From contig JADGQP010000106.1 in assembly GCA_017881705.1 (NCBI GenBank), positions 1-13,324 of the forward strand: DNA of 13,324 nucleotides, read 5' to 3'. The DNA is from Christensenellaceae bacterium. GTDB taxonomy: Bacteria; Bacillota; Clostridia; Christensenellales; Aristaeellaceae. Shown in pieces: positions 7,241-12,782 of this stretch. Under the pieces are notes generated by a model. That model searched no databases and was not told the DNA's origin. It saw nothing but the letters and a program-made list of their open reading frames with translations. Within the stretch, counting starts at the first letter, position 1; each line of letters opens with the position of its first letter. A program made the position numbers and the translations under genes.

Positions 7241-8200
7241 ATGCAGCAGGATCTGATCGGAGCTTTACTTAAGGATACCAAGTTTGAAGGTTTCGTGCTG
7301 GTACGCCAGAGCGAACAGCGCACAGGAAGCAATGGCGGCAAATACCTGGATATGACGTTCGCGGATCGTTCCGGCGAGATTAACGCCAAATTATGGGATG
7401 GTACGGTTACCCCGCCCGCCGTGGGCAGCGTTATCAAAGTGCGCGGCGCTACGCAGGAGTATAACGGTCGGCTGCAGCTGCGTGTGGAAAAACTGCGGGC
7501 GCTGGAGAGCGCGGACGACGTGGATATGACGCTGCTTACGCCGTGTGCGCCGGAAGACCCCGAAGCGATGCTTTTGGAGATTCAAAACGCGCTCGCCGCG
7601 GTTCACAGCGAGCCTCTGCGCCTGATCGTAGGCGAGATGCTGCGCCAAAGCCACGATAAGCTGTTGTATTTCCCGGCGGCACAGCGCATACACCATGCGG
7701 AACGCGGCGGACTTTTACACCACATGGTTGGGATGCTTCGGCTGGCGAAGGCCGTTCTATCGGTATACCCCCAGCTGAACCCCGACCTGGTCGTTTCAGG
7801 GGTAATCGTACACGACCTGTGCAAGACCGAGGAAATGGACAGCGATCTGCTGGGCGTGGTGAAAGACTACACCGAGGACGGGCTGCTGCTGGGGCACATC
7901 GTCATCGGCGTGAAGCGCATCGCGCAGGCGGCGCAGGCCGTGGGCGTTTCCGGCGAGGCAGTGACGCTTTTGGAGCATATGATGCTCAGCCACCACGGCG
8001 AGGAGGAATACGGCAGCCCCCGCAAGCCCATGTTTCCCGAAGCCGAGGCGCTGCACTGGATCGACCTGATGGACGCGCGCATGAACGAAATGGCTTCCGC
8101 GATGGATAAGCTGCCTCAGGGCGTGTTCAGCGAAAAGATCTGGTCGCTGGAGCGCAGGCTGTACCACCCGCGCTACGACGAGCTTACCCCTGAAGGTTGA
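7241..8200 (+). CDS. yhaM: OB-fold/HD-domain protein, YhaM-family 3'-5' exoribonuclease
   Basis: The product is 319 residues, close to the length of Bacillus YhaM, a 3'-5' exoribonuclease that trims RNA ends and also degrades DNA. An N-terminal OB-fold (about residues 10-90) contains KYLDMTFADRSGEINAKLWD, typical of nucleic-acid-binding OB domains. The HD phosphohydrolase domain shows metal-ligand positions in GLLHHMVGML (about 157-166), IVHDLCK (His191-Asp192), LSHHGEEEYGSP (about 249-260) and HWIDLMDARM. ATG 7241 is preferred because GAGG (7231-7234) is 6 bases upstream. ATG 7229 overlaps the dnaB stop as ATGA but has only AGGA directly adjacent, so both starts remain possible. Location immediately after dnaB suggests cotranscription. 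Activity and substrate are inferred from the family. Confidence 0.85.
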   Translation: MQQDLIGALLKDTKFEGFVLVRQSEQRTGSNGGKYLDMTFADRSGEINAKLWDGTVTPPAVGSVIKVRGATQEYNGRLQLRVEKLRALESADDVDMTLLTPCAPEDPEAMLLEIQNALAAVHSEPLRLIVGEMLRQSHDKLLYFPAAQRIHHAERGGLLHHMVGMLRLAKAVLSVYPQLNPDLVVSGVIVHDLCKTEEMDSDLLGVVKDYTEDGLLLGHIVIGVKRIAQAAQAVGVSGEAVTLLEHMMLSHHGEEEYGSPRKPMFPEAEALHWIDLMDARMNEMASAMDKLPQGVFSEKIWSLERRLYHPRYDELTPEG

Positions 8201-8225
8201 CGCGTTTCCGGCAAGATGGTACAAT
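8197..8225 (+). promoter_or_regulatory. Predicted sigma-A promoter of the lipoprotein gene
   Basis: TTGACG (8197-8202), which overlaps the TGA stop of the yhaM-like gene, is followed by exactly 17 bases and TACAAT (8220-8225). Transcription should start near 8232, leaving a leader of about 90 bases in which I see no recognisable riboswitch or terminator. Confidence 0.75.
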
Positions 8226-8323
8226 GGCAGTGAAATCAAGCGGAACGTTACCGTTGAACAGCCCCCATATGGCGGAGCCCTTCCCGGCTTTACCATTGGG
8301 CGCAGAATTCGGAGGGAACACCT

Positions 8324-9211
8324 ATGAAGCGTAAATGGCTCGCGGCGTTGTGCCTGCTAACGGCGGCCGCGTTGCTTACAGCTTGCAGCAGCGGACAGCC
8401 GCAGGCCAACCAGACCTTCACGGAGGTTACGCAGTACCTTGGCCCCACGGCAACGGCTTCGCCGGTTCCCGTGAATAATAACGCTTCCGGTGAAAGCGAC
8501 GGCACGACCGCCGGCGACGGAAGTGTGTTCTCCAATAACCCCTATATGCCCACCGACGACCAGAGCACTACAGCGCAGGCCGCCATGAACGAAGAATCCC
8601 AGCAGACTGACGATACGGGCAACGCGCCGATTGCCCAGACAGACGTGAACGCCACCGCGTACCCGTACGCGGGCAGCACGCCCATACCGCTTGATCCGGT
8701 GGACGCGCCTACGGCCACCCCGAAGCCCGCGCTCACCTTCTCCTATGTGGATTACAGCGCCGCCAAACTGGGGCTGAGCTTCAAGGGGCCCGCCGGTTGG
8801 GTTCCGGACGACAGCGTGGATAACGTGTTTACCCTGTCCGAACCAACGGAGCAGATGAAGGACGGGCAAGCGTGTATCCTTAACATTTACGCGGTACCCG
8901 TTAGCAGCGACTACTCCGAAAGCGACCTGGTTACCGAGATTAAGCAGCGGCTGACCACCATCAGCGAGAGCGGCTACTCGGAATGGAAGCCCAGTTATAC
9001 CGCCACACGCTTTTTATTGGGCAGCAAGGGTGTGTATGCCAATTTCACAGGCACGCTGCTGGATGGCACGCAGGTTGGCGGCCGCATACACGCCGTATGT
9101 GTTAATAAGGTGCTCTACTGTCTGCAGATCACCTACCCTCTGGGTTATAAGGACGATTATTTGAACGTGTTCTCCCAGTTGCGCGAATCCTTCAAACGTA
9201 CGAATAGCTAA
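8324..9211 (+). CDS. Secreted lipoprotein with PsbP/DUF1795-like C-terminal domain, function unknown
   Basis: The 295-residue product begins with a classical lipoprotein signal: MKRK, a hydrophobic core, and lipobox LLTAC with the acylated Cys at residue 21. Residues about 25-135 form a low-complexity linker rich in Ala, Thr, Ser, Pro and Asn, consistent with a tether from the membrane through the wall. Residues about 138-293 look like a compact mixed alpha/beta domain with LGLSFKGPAGWV, a pattern seen in PsbP/DUF1795-type lipoproteins; this resemblance is by eye only. GGAGGG 8 bases before ATG 8324 supports the start, and a separate promoter lies at 8197-8225. No terminator is obvious after the stop; the repeat array begins about 30 bases downstream. 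The precise role is unknown. Confidence 0.85.
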   Translation: MKRKWLAALCLLTAAALLTACSSGQPQANQTFTEVTQYLGPTATASPVPVNNNASGESDGTTAGDGSVFSNNPYMPTDDQSTTAQAAMNEESQQTDDTGNAPIAQTDVNATAYPYAGSTPIPLDPVDAPTATPKPALTFSYVDYSAAKLGLSFKGPAGWVPDDSVDNVFTLSEPTEQMKDGQACILNIYAVPVSSDYSESDLVTEIKQRLTTISESGYSEWKPSYTATRFLLGSKGVYANFTGTLLDGTQVGGRIHAVCVNKVLYCLQITYPLGYKDDYLNVFSQLRESFKRTNS

Positions 9212-9241
9212 ACGGCTCTACTTTCTCCGGCGCGCGCGGGG

Positions 9242-9629
9242 CACCATCCGTGCGCGCCATTTGCATCCCTGCTGAAAAGCACCGTGCGCAAAACACCCTC
9301 TGTGCGCGTCGTTTGCATCTCCACAGAAAAGCGGCAAACGCGCCATGCGCGAAACAACATCCATACGCATTGCTTGCATCCCCACAGAAAAGCAGCAAAC
9401 GCGCCGTGCGTAAAACATCCCCTGTGCGCGCCATTTGCATCCCTGCAAAAAAGCGCCATGCACGAAATAACCCCTGTTCGCGTCGTTTGCATTCCTGTTG
9501 AAAAGCGCCATGCGTGAAGCACCCTCCGTGCGCGTCGTTTGCATCCCCACAACAAAGCAGCAAACGCGCCGCGCGCAAAGCACCCTCCGTACGCGTCGTT
9601 TGCATCCCCACGGCAAACGCGCCGTATAG
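9242..9629. repeat. Degenerate minisatellite: seven tandem units of 52 or 61 bp in two types
   Basis: Each unit carries (G/C)TTTGCATC or a close variant. The copies start at 9260, 9312, 9373, 9434, 9486, 9538 and 9599, so the spacings are 52, 61, 61, 52, 52 and 61. Type A (short) units read TGCATCCCTG then AAAAGC. Type B (long) units read CCCCACAG then AAAAGC plus a 9-bp GCAAACGCG segment. The order is A-B-B-A-A-B-B', and the last unit is truncated. In B units CGTTTGC pairs with the downstream GCAAACG (7-bp arms, about 17-base loop), giving a hairpin absent from A units. There are no unique spacers, so it is not CRISPR. Both periods leave remainder 1 modulo 3, which explains the repetitive but meaningless open frames here. 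It lies between convergent genes. Confidence 0.9.
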
Positions 9630-9921
9630 GATAGTGCATAGCGTACCGACGTGCGCGGTTCACGAGGCGCAAACGCGAACCGTCCTTGCAGCCTTAGCAG
9701 GCAAAATAAAAATGCCTTCTCCGAAGGGAAGGCGCCAAGCTATTGACAAACCGGCCCGGAGGATGCCTAGAGCCTAAGCCAACCGACTGAAATACGAAAC
9801 ATGCAACCTATGCGGTGGTTACGCAAGCCTTACGCAGCGAGGTTTCCCTTCACCGCCCTGAACGTATAAACATGGGAAGCGTGTACCCTCGGCAAAGTGG
9901 CGAAGCTATTTTACCAACAAG
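9630..9921. other. Gene-free interval between the repeat array and the zinc-ribbon terminator
   Basis: I find no credible coding frame with a ribosome binding site on either strand. Visible structure is a 6-bp inverted repeat CGGTTC/GAACCG (about 9656-9682), the second terminator copy at 9702-9733, a GCGGTG/CACCGC inverted repeat at 9812-9856 enclosing two TTACGCA direct repeats, and a repeated AAGCTATT (about 9736-9744 and 9903-9911). A minus-strand RNA ending at 9702 is possible but unproven. Confidence 0.5.
9702..9733 (-). terminator. Second copy of the cUUCGg terminator, minus strand
   Basis: The 23 bases at 9714-9736 match 9930-9952 except for one T/C change. On the minus strand it forms GCCTTC plus two inner pairs (one G-T), loop TTCG, then the returning arm and ATTTTTATTTT. 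No gene ends directly upstream of it on the minus strand. Confidence 0.7.
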
Positions 9922-9950
9922 AAAAAAACGCCTTCCCCGAAGGGAAGGCG
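9922..9950 (-). terminator. Rho-independent terminator of the zinc-ribbon gene
   Basis: On the minus strand CGCCTTCCC, loop TTCG and GGGAAGGCG form a perfect 9-bp stem closed as the very stable C(UUCG)G tetraloop, followed by seven T. It begins 27 bases past the zinc-ribbon gene stop. Confidence 0.92.
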
Positions 9951-9977
9951 CCTGAAACGCCATAAAGGCGCTTACTC

Positions 9978-10271
9978 TTAGTACTGGTTGTTCTGACGGT
10001 TACGCTCGAAGCAATCGCGGCAGTATACCGGACGATCGCCACGGGGTTGGAACGGTACCTGCGTGGTGCAACCGCACCCGTCGCAGATTACTTCGTACAT
10101 CTGACGCTCGCTGCGGCTGGGGTTCTGAGTAGAACGGCGCGCAGAGCGGCAAGCAGGGCAGCGGCTGGGCTCATTCTGAAAGCCCTTGTCCGCGAAGAAC
10201 TGCTGCTCGCTGGCGGAGAACACGAACTCAGCGCCACAATCACGGCAGGTCAGGGTTTTGTCTTGATACAT
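9978..10271 (-). CDS. Small protein with two zinc ribbons (zinc-ribbon domain protein, PF13451-like)
   Basis: The 97-residue product starts MYQDKTLTCRDCGAEF, the hallmark of a small zinc-ribbon family common in Clostridia. Cys pairs at 9/12 and 38/41 form the first zinc site, with FFADKGFQNEPSRCPACR between and around them. A second set at 63/66 and 84/87 (ICDGCG and VYCRDC) forms a second ribbon with VPFQPRGDRPVYC. No catalytic domain is present, so nucleic-acid or protein binding is plausible but the function is unknown. ATG 10271 is chosen over an in-frame ATG at 10343 because GGAGGG lies 8 bases upstream and family homology starts there. It has its own promoter about 137 bases upstream and terminator at 9922-9950. 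It is divergent from an XRE regulator gene. Confidence 0.92.
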   Translation of the reverse strand: MYQDKTLTCRDCGAEFVFSASEQQFFADKGFQNEPSRCPACRSARRSTQNPSRSERQMYEVICDGCGCTTQVPFQPRGDRPVYCRDCFERNRQNNQY

Positions 10272-10401
10272 GATGGTTTCCCTCCAAATTGTTAATCTGT
10301 GTCCCAGGCTTCCTTTGGATCCGGGTATTGGGTTTCCATTCATTCGGACATAGATGAACGAAGGAGGAATTACCTAAACCTTTTACCTTGGCTGGGTCAA
10401 C
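10272..10401 (-). promoter_or_regulatory. Long 5' leader of the zinc-ribbon gene
   Basis: About 130 bases lie between the predicted transcript start (near 10401) and the ATG. A leader stretch UUCCUCC (10363-10369) is complementary to the ribosome binding site GGAGGGA (10279-10285) with one G-U pair, so the site could be masked by long-range pairing. No known riboswitch motif is recognised. Confidence 0.4.
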
Positions 10402-10407
10402 AGGAGT

Positions 10408-10436
10408 ATTATAACATAGATGCAAGCGTTTGTACA
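10408..10436 (-). promoter_or_regulatory. Predicted sigma-A promoter of the zinc-ribbon gene
   Basis: On the minus strand TGTACA (10431-10436, 4 of 6 consensus) is followed by 17 bases and a perfect TATAAT (10408-10413). Confidence 0.7.
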
Positions 10437-10515
10437 TCGTTTTTCAAAATTCTTTACGGATAAAAAACATCCCGGAAATGGTAATGATTCACATAATCCT
10501 ACAAGCAGCAACATA

Positions 10516-10524
10516 ATAGACTAT
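10516..10524. promoter_or_regulatory. Candidate operator half-site pair ATAG-A-CTAT
   Basis: A short palindrome shares the ATAG...CTAT arms with the one over the regulator's -10 about 40 bases away. It is proposed as an XRE-binding site on pattern alone, and such short palindromes occur by chance in AT-rich DNA. Confidence 0.25.
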
Positions 10525-10531
10525 CAGATAC

Positions 10532-10560
10532 TTTTCAAAAGCGGCGCTTTCGATTATAGT
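10532..10560 (+). promoter_or_regulatory. Predicted promoter of the XRE regulator gene
   Basis: TTTTCA (10532-10537), 17 bases, then TATAGT (10555-10560) precede the regulator ATG by about 60 bases. The match is moderate, and the surrounding 10440-10620 is noticeably more AT-rich than the window average. Confidence 0.5.
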
Positions 10561-10567
10561 AAACTAT
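10556..10567. promoter_or_regulatory. Candidate autoregulatory operator ATAGT-AA-ACTAT
   Basis: A perfect 5-bp-arm palindrome covers most of the predicted -10 and the expected transcription start of the XRE gene. That is where a Cro/CI-type repressor would bind to shut off its own promoter. Confidence 0.4.
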
Positions 10568-10621
10568 GTTTTGTATCCGCGGCAAATCCATATCCGAACA
10601 TAGAAGCAACGAGGTTGTCTT

Positions 10622-10945
10622 ATGGATTACATCGATCTTGGGCGCAGGGTTCGCAAGCAGCGCACCCAACGCGGCTGGACACAGGAAGCGCTTGCGGAAA
10701 GGGTGAACGTATCCACCTCTTTCGTGGGCCACGTGGAGCGCGGCACGCGTAAAGCCAGCCTGGAAACGTTGGTAGCCATCGCCAATGTATTAAACGTGAG
10801 CTTAGATTATCTTCTTTCCGGCAGCATGAACAACAGCGTCATCGGCCCTATGCCAAAAAACCTCAACGACCAGCAGCGTTCGGCCCTCAAGGAGATCCTT
10901 TCCACGATTCAGGAAAACCTGTCCGAATGGGAGAAAGACGAGTAA
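10622..10945 (+). CDS. XRE-family (Cro/CI-type) helix-turn-helix regulator
   Basis: The 107-residue product has one N-terminal HTH_3 domain. LGRRVRKQRTQRGWTQEALA (about 6-25) covers helices 1-2, VNVSTSFVGHVERGTRKAS the recognition helix region, and LETLVAIANVLNVSLDYLL the closing helices (about 48-65). A short helical tail, about 81-107, may mediate dimerisation; there is no sensor or protease domain. GAGG lies 7-8 bases before ATG 10622. The gene has a predicted promoter overlapped by a palindrome and a good terminator at 10976-11012, so it looks monocistronic. Target genes are unknown; itself and the divergent zinc-ribbon gene are the natural candidates. Confidence 0.93.
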   Translation: MDYIDLGRRVRKQRTQRGWTQEALAERVNVSTSFVGHVERGTRKASLETLVAIANVLNVSLDYLLSGSMNNSVIGPMPKNLNDQQRSALKEILSTIQENLSEWEKDE

Positions 10946-10975
10946 CCTTCCTATCGTTCGGCCTTTTAGATCAAC

Positions 10976-11012
10976 GCCCGCCAAAAGCGTATATGCTTTG
11001 GCGGGCATTTTT
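10976..11012 (+). terminator. Rho-independent terminator of the XRE regulator gene
   Basis: GCCCGCCAAA (from 10976) pairs with TTTGGCGGGC (ending 11006), a 10-bp stem with a further inner AGC/GCT pairing, followed by ATTTTTCG. It lies between the convergent regulator and dapB genes and may also slow transcripts arriving from dapB. Confidence 0.9.
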
Positions 11013-11032
11013 CGTTTGATATGAAATAAAAG

Positions 11033-11794
11033 TTACTTAAATACCTCCGCCACCACATCCTGCATGGCATAGCGGCCCGCGGGCTTGCCCGCCAGATATT
11101 TCGCGGCACGAAGCGCGCCTTGCGCAAACAGCGTGCGGCTTTCGGCGCGGTGCGTCAGCAGCAGTTCCTCGCCGTTTCCATAAAAACCAACCTCATGCTC
11201 GCCGGTTACGGTGCCGCCGCGTACGGCATGCAGGCCAATCTCCGTCTGGGTTCGCCGGTTGTCCCGGCCATGTCGGCCGAACACGGCGGCGGTATCCGCC
11301 CCGCGTTCTTGTTTTACAGCCTCAAAAAGCATCAGCGCCGTCCCGCTGGGGCTGTCCAGCTTACGGCGATGGTGCTTTTCAATAATCTCCACATCATATT
11401 CGCTCCCCAGCGCGCGCGCAGCCTCTGCCGCCAGTTGGCGAAGCACCGCTATACCCAGGCTCATGTTCGCGCTTTGCAGTATCGGCAGTGTCTGCGCCGC
11501 CCGGGAGATCAACGCCTGATCCGCGTCGGTATAGCCCGTAGTGCACAACACCAACGGCATGTGTGCCTTTTGGGCGTATTCCAGCAGACGCGGCAGGCCG
11601 TCGGCTCTGGAGAAATCCACAAGCACGTCGGCTTCCGTGTTTAGCTCATCATATTCCCGAGTCATGGGAATATCGCTTGCCTGCCCCTGCCAGGCTACAT
11701 CCACCCCGCAGGCGACCGTCACACCGGTTTCGGCAGCCAACGCGGCCAGTTCGCGCCCCATATGCCCCAGCGCGCCCCCGATGATGATCTTCAT
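11033..11794 (-). CDS. dapB: 4-hydroxy-tetrahydrodipicolinate reductase
   Basis: DapB reduces the DapA product with NAD(P)H to tetrahydrodipicolinate in the lysine/diaminopimelate pathway, in the cytoplasm. The product is 253 residues, normal length. The Rossmann start reads MKIIIGGALGHMGREL, a variant of GxxGxxG. LCTTGYTD (83-90) is the nucleotide-binding loop. The signature EIIEKHHRRKLDSPSGTA (136-153) holds the catalytic His141/142, Lys145 and the substrate-binding Ser-Gly-Thr. Start ATG 11794 is preceded by AAAGGGG at about 11-base spacing, a modest binding site. It follows dapA by 60 bases on the same strand, but a strong terminator-like hairpin sits between them, so its level may differ from that of asd and dapA. 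Confidence 0.97.
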   Translation of the reverse strand: MKIIIGGALGHMGRELAALAAETGVTVACGVDVAWQGQASDIPMTREYDELNTEADVLVDFSRADGLPRLLEYAQKAHMPLVLCTTGYTDADQALISRAAQTLPILQSANMSLGIAVLRQLAAEAARALGSEYDVEIIEKHHRRKLDSPSGTALMLFEAVKQERGADTAAVFGRHGRDNRRTQTEIGLHAVRGGTVTGEHEVGFYGNGEELLLTHRAESRTLFAQGALRAAKYLAGKPAGRYAMQDVVAEVFK

Positions 11795-11815
11795 TTTCCG
11801 CGTTTCCCCTTTCGT

Positions 11816-11842
11816 AAAAACAGCCGGGCGCGAACCCGGCTG
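11816..11842 (-). terminator. Terminator-like hairpin between dapA and dapB
   Basis: On the minus strand CAGCCGGG, loop TTCGCG and CCCGGCTG make a perfect 8-bp GC-rich stem followed directly by TTTTT. It starts 13 bases after the dapA stop and ends about 20 bases before the dapB start, so it may act as a partial terminator or attenuator inside the operon. Confidence 0.85.
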
Positions 11843-11854
11843 CGAAATCCAAGG

Positions 11855-12742
11855 TTATATTAACGTTATACCCGCGTCGGGCAGCGCCGCACGCAGTTTA
11901 CCACGGTTATCCTCGCCGATGGGCACCAGCGGCAGGCGAACCTCGCCGCTGCAAAGCCCCATCATTTCCAGGGCCGCTTTGCAGGGGATCGGGTTGACCT
12001 CCGCAAACAACGCGAACACCAGCGGCAGCAGTGTTAGTTGTTGTGAAAGCGCCGCGGCGTGGTCGCCATTGAGGTAGCATTGCGTCATCTTGGTTATCGC
12101 TTCCGGCAAAACGTTGGCTACGACCGAAATAACGCCCAGCGCGCCTACCGCCATCATCGGCACTACCATGTCGTCGTTGCCGCTGTACACCACCATACGG
12201 CTATGGAGCACGCGGATTTTTTCCATCACGAACGGCATATTGTAACTGCTCTCCTTCAGCGCCACGAACCGTCCCGTATCGGCCAGCCTGTTAAGCACTT
12301 CGGGAGGAATATCCATAGCCGTGCGCGACGGTACGTTGTAGATGACAATCGGCAGTTTCGTCTGCTCGGCGACGGCCATAAAATGCGCGTACAGCCCTTC
12401 CGTGGAAGTCTTGTTATAGTACGGCGTTACCACAAGCTGCGCCGCGCAGCCCAAATCCTCGTACCGTTTAGCGGTATCGATTACGTTTTGCGTGCAGTTG
12501 GTGCCGGTGCCCGCGATAACGGGCACCCTGCCGTTTACGGCCTTAAGCACCGTTCTCACCGTCAGCTCCCGCTCCTGTGCGTCCATGGTGGTGAGTTCGC
12601 CCGTGGTGCCGCACGCGACGATTGCCGCCGTGCCGCCCGCAAGCTGCCTTTCCACCAAGCGCTCTATCGCCGCCGTGTCCACCTTACCATTGTTAAACGG
12701 CGTAACCAGCGCGACCGCGCTGCCCTGAAACAATGTCGGCAT
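11855..12742 (-). CDS. dapA: 4-hydroxy-tetrahydrodipicolinate synthase
   Basis: DapA condenses pyruvate with aspartate semialdehyde, the first committed step of lysine/diaminopimelate synthesis. The 295-residue product is the usual length for this TIM-barrel aldolase. Visible motifs are CGTTGEL (44-50, with Thr46/Thr47), TPYYNK (106-111), YNVPSRT (135-141, with Tyr135 and Arg140) and ALKESS (161-166), whose Lys163 forms the Schiff base. ATG 12742 is chosen because AGGAGG lies 8 bases upstream and homology begins at MPTLFQGSAVALVTPF; the open frame extends upstream to 12838 but overlaps asd. The gap to asd is 40 bases, indicating cotranscription asd-dapA. Confidence 0.97.
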   Translation of the reverse strand: MPTLFQGSAVALVTPFNNGKVDTAAIERLVERQLAGGTAAIVACGTTGELTTMDAQERELTVRTVLKAVNGRVPVIAGTGTNCTQNVIDTAKRYEDLGCAAQLVVTPYYNKTSTEGLYAHFMAVAEQTKLPIVIYNVPSRTAMDIPPEVLNRLADTGRFVALKESSYNMPFVMEKIRVLHSRMVVYSGNDDMVVPMMAVGALGVISVVANVLPEAITKMTQCYLNGDHAAALSQQLTLLPLVFALFAEVNPIPCKAALEMMGLCSGEVRLPLVPIGEDNRGKLRAALPDAGITLI

Positions 12743-12782
12743 CTGCTCGACCTCCTTTGACCCACACGTTTCTCCCGCAGGA

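Noticed and set aside
9242..9629. CRISPR array
   Set aside because: There are no unique spacers; the whole unit is repeated and degenerate, and no cas gene is nearby.
9743..9748. Perfect -35-like TTGACA on the + strand
   Set aside because: No acceptable -10 follows at 16-18 bases and no gene lies downstream on that strand.
9192..9777. Multiple overlapping open frames over the repeat array on both strands
   Set aside because: They are translations of the tandem repeat in shifting frames, with no consistent ribosome binding site and no folded-protein character.
9812..9856. tRNA-like GCGGTG...CACCGC end pairing
   Set aside because: Only about 45 bases long with no D, anticodon or T arms; the inner repeats are direct, not inverted.
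10361..10375. AAGGAGGAATT, a strong ribosome binding site pattern on the + strand
   Set aside because: No start codon with an open frame follows at a suitable distance.
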